From Tilletia caries (lineage: Eukaryota; Basidiomycota; Exobasidiomycetes; Tilletiales; Tilletiaceae), in assembly GCA_032718865.1 (NCBI GenBank), contig JALUTQ010000030.1:1178001-1242000 (forward strand): a stretch of 64,000 nt of DNA, given 5' to 3'. The notes under the pieces were generated by a model that made no database searches, had not been told where the DNA came from, and worked only from the letters and a program-made list of their open reading frames with translations. Shown here piece by piece: positions 31,594-41,415 of this stretch; the stretch's first letter is position 1; every line of letters starts with the position of its first letter. The position numbers and the translations under genes are program-made.

Positions 31594-32043
31594 TGAAGCT
31601 AGCCTTCCTCGTTGACGAATGGGGCCGTCGAGACATCTTCCAAACACGCCTCCGGACGGCCTGTAAGCCGGATACTGATGATTGGAACTCGCCTCCACCT
31701 GCAGCGGTGCAGCTCGAACGCAGGTGATCGCTGTTCGGACCGAGGGACATTCTTCTTACAATCGCACCAGCTTCAGCGTTTGAGCCGCCTAATCATGATG
31801 GACCTCAGGTGAAGCTCAGTCTGCTACCGGTGGCAAGAGTGAGCTCGTAGAGCACCTCGTGAGTATCAGGTGATGAGGCCGAAGTACATAGTCAGGAGGA
31901 TTGCGAACAATCAGAATCCAATGGAAGGGAATGATTTCCAAAGATCTACATATGTAACAAACAAACAAACAAAAGAAACGTCCGGGCGAGGCGCGAGGCC
32001 TCGAGAGAAATCCACCCCACCCCCACCTCCAGCTTCCTCCACT

Positions 32044-33226
32044 TCACATAATCACACAGTCCTTCTCGGCCCCACTCGGTTTAGGCGCAAAGCCCATCTC
32101 AGCAAACGTGCTATACGCAGGCTCACCCGGACGGGGAGGACCGCCCTGCTGCTGCTGCTGCTGCTGCTGTGGCTGTGGTACCTTGTTCCTCTCAGGCTGC
32201 TGCTGCTGGTGGTGGTGGTGGTTCGGTCTTGTTCCCTGCTGCCCTTGCGGCTGCGGCAGTGCCGGAAGCGCACCGGATGCCGACAGTGGGAACCCAGGCC
32301 GGGCACCTGCGGCCGAGGTAGCATGAACCGGAATCGAAGGCGACACCTTCGCAAGCACCTTCCGACCAGGACTCGTCCCTACCATCCCCCCTACGCCTAC
32401 GCCTGCCCCTGCCGAAGCCGGAGTAGGGACGGGCTGGTGGTTGTGGTGGTACGACTCGCTCAGACTATAGCCCGCCCCATGTTGACCCTGACTGACGGAG
32501 ACCGAGGAAGACACCGTCGAGGACGCGGAGGAGGACACAGGCCGGGTGAGGACGTGATGCGCGGGCATGTTGGGCATCGAAGCTTCCTGTCGACCCTGCC
32601 TCCGATACCCCCTGCTCCATTATTGGTAACCACAGACGCACTGGACTCGAGCCAGGGCGCAGCCATGCCTGGCCCAGGCCGGCCAGAGACGGACGTATAC
32701 GCATCGACCATCTTCATGGTCTGACGACGGGAGACGTCGACTGCCTGCTTGTGCTGCGCACCGGCAGCCGGGTGTCCAGCAGGCCCATGTCCGCCGCCGC
32801 CGCCGCTGCTCGAGCCCGCTTTTTGATGATCCGACTTGATCTGGGCCTGGGTGCGATTTGCGGACGAGCTTGGCATCCATGTGGGCCTGGTGGTCCGTCC
32901 GACTAAGCTCATGCGGCTGTGGCTTTGGAGAGGTCGTCGATCCGCTCCTGTGCGTCGGCGTTTCTGTGGCTGGCCGCCTTGCGGTACCACTTCTTCGCAT
33001 TCTCGACGCTCTTCTCGGTGCCGACGCCGACTTCGTAGTAGTATCCCAAGGCAAACTCGGCACTGGCGAGGCCTTTCCGCGCGGCCTTGTCGACGAAGAC
33101 GAAGGCGAGGTCTTCCTTCTTTGGGAAGAAGCCGTCTGCGCCGCAAATCGGCCTCGGCTGCGGTGCCGCTGTTGGCGGTGAGAATGCTCTTGCGCTCGAC
33201 ATACTTTCACGATGTCGCTCGCTCAC
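32044..33226 (-). pseudogene. Truncated SKT5/CHS4-like gene, copy 1
   Basis: Retains the C-terminal part: Sel1-repeat piece GYYYEVGVGTEKSVENAKKW, linker, His/Gln-rich tail with eight glutamines, and terminal CVIM. It lacks the proline-rich N-terminus and most Sel1 repeats because of an internal deletion (junction near 33145) and loss of the 5' end. Single-base run changes (near 32610, 32862, 32932, 33207) break it further compared with copy 2. Confidence 0.75.
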
Positions 33227-34249
33227 TGACTGGGTCTGTTCCTCTCCTTATCCCCCTAACCCTCCAGAACGTCCTCACCTTATCCACCAAGGCTCAAACC
33301 AGCGCCAAGCACAGGAAGAACGTTTTTCAATACGCACTCCTGGCTCCGTCGCTTTCCCAAGAACGAGTGTTACTTGACCAGCGCATGTGAGAGGATCGCC
33401 TCTGACTTCGGCGAGGAGGCAAAGCAAAAGCTACAGGCCAAGGTAGAGGCGTTTGATACGATACCGACATGTATAGTTGGCCTTGGGCTCTACTGGGTCG
33501 CTGGCCTCTGCGCTGGAATGTCTGGATGAAGGCAAGGGAGCTCAAATGTTCATACTCCTGTGTAACGTTCTTGTTTGTCGGCTGTCGCCATTCTTCCCTC
33601 CGTCTCCTCCCTGCTTTCCTCATCTCAATTTTACAGCGAATCGAAACGTGCCAGCGGTACACGTCTGTGCTGGCAAAATACCGTTGCATACGCCACACAC
33701 CGGCTGTCGCCTGTCATACATACATGTGTATATAAGTGTATGAATTCAGGCCCAGACTCGACGCTCTTCTTGTTTGTCGGCTGACGCCCTTCTTCTCTTC
33801 ATCTCCTCCCCCAGCTTTTTTCATCTCAATTTTTACAGCGAATCGAAACATGCCAGCTGTACACCTCCTTCCTCCGCGTTCCTTTGGAGATGGAAGTCCA
33901 TATAAGAAGGCCAAGAGGACCCGAGAGTGTATCTTCCCTTTTCCATCAAACCCTCTGTCCACTCCGTCCTCCCTTTCTTCGCTCCAGGCAGGTCCTTCGA
34001 GCTCAAACTCTTCTCTTCACTTTTTCACTTCTTCGCTTCTCTGCTTCGCTCAAGTCACTGCAAGCCCTCCTTCACTCATCTATCAACATCAGCGCTACGC
34101 AGGCAGGTCCTTCCGAGTTCGCGTTCATCCTTCCACACCACTCCAGTGCACAACCCTCGACCCTTCACCTTCACCTGCGCAGCGCATATCGCCTCTCCCG
34201 CCTCGACAATCTACCATCATAAGGTCCCAGCCCATCCGAATCAAGAAGA

Positions 34250-34957
34250 ATGAAGATCTTCAATTCTGCTGCTTTGGTCCTGCTGGCGCTCGTATCGGTG
34301 CGCTCCGTTCAAGGTGAGTCCACTGGGTCAGCATACGATGTTAAATGGTCATGCGATTGGCACTGACTATCGGAACATGCTGCACCGCCAATAGGAGTAC
34401 CAATACCGGAGTCTCCGCACTCCCCGCCAGTTGAACGAGCCGCTGCTCGCAGTGAGTCCATTGGATCGGAATGTGATGTGGAATGGTATGGGATCGGTAC
34501 TGACAATCGTGACACGCTGTATCGCTAACAGTCTTCCCCGGAAGGGGTGCATCTCCCGTCCCCCTCGCACACACTAGTACCAAGATTCAAGAAAAGCCCT
34601 CCTGATAGCGGGGGGGCAGCCGGCGCGGCGGCGATTGCGGCGCCCTTGGTGGTGCCCTTGGCGGTGATTGCGGCGCCCTTTGCGGCGTTGGGGGGGTTGG
34701 GGTACGGCGGGTATCGTTTGGTTAAACATTTTGAGCATCGTGATTCCGGTACTTCACCGACGAACGGTCGTCGTGCGGTTGTGACTACCACTCCGGCGGC
34801 GGAAACGCATCGAGATCCCGTACGACACGAGGCAGCCGATTCCATCAACTCTGCGAAGCCGATCGCGCTCAACGTCGAGTATCATCAGGTAGTGAGCAAA
34901 GAGCCCGAGAAGAACGCCAGAGCATTGGCGACGGGAGCGATGAGCCCTGAGGCCTAA
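34250..34957 (+). CDS. Small signal-peptide protein, copy 2
   Basis: Same exon plan as copy 1, shifted by 4800 bases (exon 1 34250-34313, mini-exon 34395-34451, exon 3 from 34532). It has four A where copies 1 and 3 have nine (near 34591) and seven G where they have five (near 34610). The net change is three bases, so the reading stays open but the basic cluster before the hydrophobic segment is altered. It also has the extra C at the start of exon 3 that shifts frame relative to copy 3. Confidence 0.58.
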
Positions 34958-35579
34958 GGTCCTCACCGCGATTGCCGTCCTGGCGGAATTGCATCTCGGT
35001 CTCAGTGCGGGCGCGCTCACTACGTTCTTCGTCAAGCCCGACCGGAATTCTCAGCGAAGCCGGCGCAATGTTGTACCAAACACCTTTGGGATTTGTCCTT
35101 GTAGAGTGTGGGCGAGCTCTTTCGCCCCCTCAAATTCTCCAAGGCTCAACGATGTCACCTGGCGAAGAGATGTCTCAATGCAAACCGTGATGTGAAGTAC
35201 GATGCGTGCTCGATCAGGAACGGGATCGGATGCTGTAGGCGCATGGCAGCTTTGAGGGAAGGATTAGTCAAAAGATGTGACCCAACACGAAACTGTCCAA
35301 CGTTCGGTCGTCCCTTTACCAGATCGATTGTCATTCCGCCGGCTTCCGAATTGCTCTGGACATTTCCTTCTTTGCTCACCGCTCACAGCTCTCCTTCCTG
35401 CATAATTTGCTTGGTCGTCCAAAGCTCCTCGGTCATCACACATCGCACCTCTTCCATCCCGTACTCCTGCTTCCTCAGTCACACGTTCTGAACATCTACG
35501 CTCACAGTCCATAGATTTTCTACTCTCGAACCCCAACAACACCAACAAGAACCACAACGAAACCCTCTCAGCATCAAGA

Positions 35580-36379
35580 ACAGAACAGGAAAGGTTTCGA
35601 GCCCCGCTACTTCGATCCTACTGGTTACTGGTGTCGCTTGCACACATCGAAATCATCAACAAGCGCCAGGTAAACGTTCTCTTCTGTGCGCAGGGTCTTC
35701 TCCTTCAAGCCTCTTTGTTGACCGTTCTCACACTTTATGTCAGAAAATCTCTTTCGAAGGCCATTCTCTCTGACTTTCGCATTACTCGTTCCTTCGTTCT
35801 GCAGGCCTTGCTACTTTCCAACGAGAAATGATGCGACATCGACGGGTACGGGATCATCGGGTCCCGTTGGGCCCCAACGCATTTCGCAGGCCGGGACCCC
35901 GGCCTTACCTGAACGTCAGCAAGGCTGTCCCTCCGTCTGGAGTCTGGACCTCTCGCTCTCCTTTCGACATGCCGTATCCTTGTCGGAATAACCTGAACTA
36001 TCGGCGCACGTATACGAAGATACCAACCTCCGTCGGTATGAAACGAGTTCTCCGACATCCCACCCAACGGCAACACCACGCTGTGAGGGGTGAGCTTCGG
36101 AAGGGGGATCACGGTCATGGCATTACATTTACATTTACCTGGGGGCAAAGGATCACTGACTCGATCCGAAGCACGAGGCGCCGTGGGGATGTCTTTAGTT
36201 TTCGGTTCTCCTTCTTCAGAGCCTCAAGGGAAACCACTCAGCACCGTATAGCCTCTGGGCCTCCTGCTTACAACACCGCGCCTGATTGTTCCCTCGTACC
36301 CACGGCCGAAAACGTTCGGCGAGCTGGACGACGACGAACCCGACCTGTGGCGGCACGAGCGCTGGCAAGGACCAGATGA
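35580..36379 (+). other. Unassigned spliced region, copy 2
   Basis: Intron 35670-35804 (135 bases). Exon 2 in the Arg-rich frame is open from 35805 to TGA 36377-36379 (183 codons from the ATG at 35828). A competing frame gives PLGLLLTTPRLIVPSYPRPK and then FGELDDDEPDLWRHERWQG, ending at 36404, which looks more like selected protein. Product undecided. Confidence 0.3.
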
Positions 36380-36826
36380 TGAAGCTAGCCTTCCTCGTTG
36401 ACGAATGGGGCCGTCGAGACATCTTCCAAACACGCCTCCGGACGGCCTGTAAGCCGGATACTGATGATTGGAACTCGCCTCCACCTGCAGCGGTGCAGTC
36501 GAACGCAGGTGATCGCTGTTCGGACCGAGGGACATTCTTCTTACAATCGCACCAGCTTCAGCGTTTGAGCCGCCTAATCATGATGGACCTCAGGTGAAGC
36601 TCAGTCTGCTACCGGTGCAAGAGTGAGCTCGTAGAGCACCTCGTGAGTATCAGGTGATGAGGCCGAAGTACATAGTCAGGAGGATTGCGAACAATCAGAA
36701 TCCAATGGAAGGGAATGATTTCCAAAGATCTACATATGTAACAAACAAACAAACAAAAGAAACGTCCGAGCGAGGCGCGAGGCCTCGAGAGAAATCCACC
36801 CCACCCCACCTCCAGCTTCCTCCACT

Positions 36827-37984
36827 TCACATAATCACACAGTCCTTCTCGGCCCCACTCGGTTTAGGCGCAAAGCCCATCTCAGCAAACGTGCTATACG
36901 CAGGCTCACCCGGACGGGGAGGACCGCCCTGCTGCTGCTGCTGCTGCTGCTGTGGCTGTGGTACCTTGTTCCTCTCAGGCTGCTGCTGCTGGTGGTGGTG
37001 GTGGTTCGGTCTTGTTCCCTGCTGCCCTTGCGGCTGCGGCAGTGCCGGAAGCGCACCGGATGCCGACAGTGGGAACCCAGGCCGGGCACCTGCGGCCGAG
37101 GTAGCATGAACCGGAATCGAAGGCGACACCTTCGCAAGCACCTTCCGACCAGGACTCGTCCCTACCATCCCCCCTACGCCTACGCCTGCCCCTGCCGAAG
37201 CCGGAGTAGGGACGGGCTGGTGGTTGTGGTGGTACGACTCGCTCAGACTATAGCCCGCCCCATGTTGACCCTGACTGACGGAGACCGAGGAAGACACCGT
37301 CGAGGACGCGGAGGAGGACACAGGCCGGGTGAGGACGTGATGCGCGGGCATGTTGGGCATCGAAGCTTCCTGTCGACCCTGCCTCCGATACCCCCCTGCT
37401 CCATTATTGGTAACCACAGACGCACTGGACTCGAGCCAGGGCGCAGCCATGCCTGGCCCAGGCCGGCCAGAGACGGACGTATACGCATCGACCATCTTCA
37501 TGGTCTGACGACGGGAGACGTCGACTGCCTGCTTGTGCTGCGCACCGGCAGCCGGGTGTCCAGCAGGCCCATGTCCGCCGCCGCCGCCGCTGCTCGAGCC
37601 CGCTTTTTGATGATCCGACTTGATCTGGGCCTGGGTGCGATTGCGGACGAGCTTGGCATCCATGTGGGCCTGGTGGTCCGTCCGACTAAGCTCATGCGGC
37701 TGTGGCTTGGAGAGGTCGTCGATCCGCTCCTGTGCGTCGGCGTTTCTGTGGCTGGCCGCCTTGCGGTACCACTTCTTCGCATTCTCGACGCTCTTCTCGG
37801 TGCCGACGCCGACTTCGTAGTAGTATCCCAAGGCAAACTCGGCACTGGCGAGGCCTTTCCGCGCGGCCTTGTCGACGAAGACGAAGGCGAGGTCTTCCTT
37901 CTTTGGGAAGAAGCCGTCTGCGCCGCAAATCGGCCTCGGCTGCGGTGCCGCTGTTGGCGGTGAGAATGCTCTTGCGCTCGACAT
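36827..37984 (-). pseudogene. Truncated SKT5/CHS4-like gene, copy 2
   Basis: 385 open codons covering the C-terminal Sel1 piece (ICGADGFFPKKEDLAFVF, GYYYEVGVGTEKSVENAKKW), linker, Gln8 tract and CVIM. The deletion junction at 37926-37930 joins the region before KSILTANSGTAAEADL to ICGADGF out of frame, so the retained 5' fragment cannot be read into the 3' part. No promoter of the full-length gene is present. Probably a non-functional relic, though an internal start is conceivable. Confidence 0.75.
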
Positions 37985-38828
37985 ACTTCACGATGTCGCT
38001 CGCTCACTGACTGGGTCTGTTCCTCTCCTTATCCCCTAACCCTCCAGAACGTCCTCACCTTATCCACCAAGGCTCAAACCAGCGCCAAGCACAGGAAGAA
38101 CGTTTTTCAATACGCACTCCTGGCTCCGTCGCTTTCCCAAGAACGAGTGTTACTTGACCAGCGCATGTGAGAGGATCGCCTCTGACTTCGGCGAGGAGGC
38201 AAAGCAAAAGCTACAGGCCAAGGTAGAGGCGTTTGATACGATACCGACATGTATAGTTGGCCTTGGGCTCTACTGGGTCGCTGGCCTCTGCGCTGGAATG
38301 TCTGGATGAAGGCAAGGGAGCTCAAATGTTCATACTCCTGTGTAACGTTCTTGTTTGTCGGCTGTCGCCATTCTTCCCTCCGTCTCCTCCCTGCTTTTTT
38401 CATCTCAATTTTACAGCGAATCGAAACATGCCAGCTGTACACCTCCTTCCTCCGCGTTCCTTTGGAGATGGAAGTCCATATAAGAAGGCCAAGAGGACCC
38501 GAGAGTGTATCTTCCCTTTTCCATCAAACCCTCTGTCCACTCCGTCCTCCCTTTCTTCGCTCCAGGCAGGTCCTTCGAGCTCAAACTCTTCTCTTCACTT
38601 TTTCACTTCTTCGCTTCTCTGCTTCGCTCAAGTCACTGCAAGCCCTCCTTCACTCATCTATCAACATCAGCGCTACGCAGGCAGGTCCTTCCGAGTTCGC
38701 GTTCATCCTTCCACACCACTCCAGTGCACAAACCCTCGACCCTTCACCTTCACCTGCGCAGCGCATATCGCCTCTCCCGCCTCGACAATCTACCATCATA
38801 AGGTCCCAGCCCATCCGAATCAAGAAGA

Positions 38829-39538
38829 ATGAAGATCTTCAATTCTGCTGCTTTGGTCCTGCTGGCGCTCGTATCGGTGCGCTCCGTTCAAGGTGAGTCC
38901 ACTGGGTCAGCATACGATGTTAAATGGTCATGCGATTGGCACTGACTATCGGAACATGCTGCACCGCCAATAGGAGTACCAATACCGGAGTCTCCGCACT
39001 CCCCGCCAGTTGAACGAGCCGCTGCTCGCAGTGAGTCCATTGGATCGGAATGTGATGTGGAATGGTATGGGATCGGTACTGACAAACGTGACACGCTGTA
39101 TCGCTAACAGTCTACCCGGAAGGGGTGCATCTCCCGTCCCCCTCGCACACACTAGTACCAAGATTCAAGAAAAAAAAAGCCCTCCTGATAGCGGGGGCAG
39201 CCGGCGCGGCGGCGATTGCGGCGCCCTTGGTGGTGCCCTTGGCGGTGATTGCGGCGCCCTTTGCGGCGTTGGGGGGGTTGGGGTACGGCGGGTATCGTTT
39301 GGTTAAACATTTTGAGCATCGTGATTCCGGTACTTCACCGACGAACGGTCGTCGTGCGGTTGTGACTACCACTCCGGCGGCGGAAACGCATCGAGATCCC
39401 GTACGACACGAGGCAGCCGATTCCATCAACTCTGCGAAGCCGATCGCGCTCAACGTCGAGTATCATCAGGTAGTGAGCAAAGAGCCCGAGAAGAACGCCA
39501 GAGCATTGGCGACGGGAGCGATGAGCCCTGAGGCCTAA
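38829..39538 (+). CDS. Small signal-peptide protein, copy 3 (intact, 182 aa)
   Basis: Exon 1 38829-38892, intron 38893-38973, exon 2 38974-39030, intron 39031-39110, exon 3 39111-39538; total 549 coding bases including TAA. Both introns are phase 1, so the 57-base mini-exon could be skipped without changing frame. The product has a signal peptide (cleavage plausible after SVQG), a short Pro-rich segment, a basic patch (RFKKKK), a long Ala/Gly/Val hydrophobic segment, then a hydrophilic tail ending ALATGAMSPEA. A type I or loop-anchored surface protein is plausible, inferred from composition only. TATAAG at 38479. The two introns resemble each other. Confidence 0.7.
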
Positions 39539-40159
39539 GGTCCTCACCGCGATTGCCGTCCTGGCGGAATTGCATCTCGGTCTCAGTGCGGGCGCGCTCA
39601 CTACGTTCTTCGTCAAGCCCGACCGGAATTCTCAGCGAAGCCGGCGCAATGTTGTACCAAACACCTTTGGGATTTGTCCTTGTAGAGTGTGGGCGAGCTC
39701 TTCCGCCCCCCTCAATCAAATCTCCAAGGCTCGACGGTGTCACCTGGCGAAGAGATGTCTCAATGCAAAACGTGATGTGAAGTACGATGCGTGCTCCATT
39801 AGGGACGGGATCAGATGCTGTAGGCGCATGGCAGCTTTGAGGGAAGGATTAGTCAAAAGATGTGACCCAACACGAAACTGTCCAACGTTCGGTCGTCCCT
39901 TTACCAGATCGATTGTCATTCCGCCGGCTTCCGAATTGCTCTGGACATTTCCTTCTTTGCTCACCGCTCACAGCTCTCCTTCCTGCATAATTTGCTTGGT
40001 CGTCCAAAGCTCCTCGGTCATCACACATCGCACCTCTTCCATCCCATACTCCTGCTTCCTCAGTCACACGTTCTGAACATCTACGCTCACAGTCCATAGA
40101 ATTTCTCTACTCTCGAACCCCAACAACACCAACAAGAACCACAAACGAAACCCTCTCAG

Positions 40160-40967
40160 CATCAAGAACAGAACAGGAAAGGTTTCGAGCCCCGCTACTT
40201 CGATCCTACTGGTTACTGGTGTCGCTTGCACACATCGAAATCATCAACAAGCGCCAGGTAAACGTTCTCTTCTGTGCGCAGGGTCTTCTCCTTCAAGCCT
40301 CTTTGTTGACCGTTCTCACACTTTATGTCAGAAAATCTCTTTCGAAGGCCATTCTCTCTGACTTTCGCATTACTCGTTCCTTCGTTCTGCAGGCCTTGCT
40401 ACTTTCCAACGAGAAATGATGCGACATCGACGGGTACGGGATCATCGGGTCCCGTTGGGCCCCAACGCATTTCGCAGGCCGGGACCCCGGCCTTACCTGA
40501 ACGTCAGCAAGGCTGTCCCTCCGTCTGGAGTCTGGACCTCTCGCTCTCCTTTCGACATGCCGTATCCTTGTCGGAATAACCTGAACTATCGGCGGACGTA
40601 TACGAAGATACCAGCCTCCGTCGGTATGAAACGAGTTCTCCGGCATCCCACCCAACGGCAACACCACGCTGTGAGGGGTGAGCTTCGGAAGGGGGATCAC
40701 GGTCATGGCATTACATTTACATTTACCTGGGGGCAAAGGATCACTGACTCGATCCGAAGCACGAGGCGCCGTGGGGATGTCTTTAGTTTTCGGTTCTCCT
40801 TCTTCAGAGCCTCAAGGGAAACCACTCAGCACCGTATAGCCTCTGGGCCTCCTGCTTACAACACCGCGCCTGATTGTTCCCTCGTACCCACGGCCGAAAA
40901 CGTTCGGCGAGCTGGACGACGACGAACCCGACCTGTGGCGGCACGAGCGCTGGCAAGGACCAGATGA
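40160..40967 (+). other. Unassigned spliced region, copy 3
   Basis: Intron 40258-40392, exon 2 from 40393 to TGA 40965-40967. The same two competing frames as in copy 2. Almost no substitutions between copies 2 and 3, so codon-level selection cannot be judged from this pair. Confidence 0.3.
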
Positions 40968-41415
40968 TGAAGCTAGCCTTCCTCGTTGACGAATGGGGCC
41001 GTCGGGACATCTTCCGAACACGCCTCCGGACGGCCTGTAAGCCGGATACTGATGATTGGAACTCGCCTCCACCTGCAGCGGTGCAGTCGAACGCAGGTGA
41101 TCGCTGTTCGGACCGAGGGACATTCTTCTTACAATCGCACCAGCTTCAGCGTTTGAGCCGCCTAATCATGATGGACCTCAGGTGAAGCTCAGTCTGCTAC
41201 CGGTGCAAGAGTGAGCTCGTAGAGCACCTCGTGAGTATCAGGTGATGAGGCCGAAGTACATAGTCAGGAGGATTGCGAACAATCAGAATCCAATGGAAGG
41301 GAATGATTTCCAAAGATCTACATATGTAACAAACAAACAAACAAAAAGAAACGTCCGAGCGAGGCGCGAAGCCTCGAGAGAAATCCACCCCACCCCACCT
41401 CCAGCTTCCTCCACT

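Larger units (their letters stand above)
29185..33985. repeat. Tandem cassette 1 (4.8 kb)
   Basis: Near-identical to 33986-38563 and to 38564-42500. Content: secreted-protein gene, unassigned spliced region, and a truncated SKT5-like gene in convergent orientation. It carries about 200 extra bases near 33640-33850 relative to cassette 2, between two copies of CATCTCAATTTTACAGCGAA. Confidence 0.9.
33986..38563. repeat. Tandem cassette 2 (4.6 kb)
   Basis: Same order as cassette 1: secreted-protein gene 34250-34957, spliced region 35580-36379, truncated SKT5-like gene 36827-37984. About 220 bases shorter than cassette 1 because the internal direct repeat before the next promoter has collapsed to one copy (38385-38440). 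Confidence 0.9.

Noticed and set aside
32052..32724. Arg/Leu-rich frames opposite and beside the SKT5-like copies
   Set aside because: They are shadows of the GC-rich SKT5 frame and have no motif; the same shadows recur in each copy.
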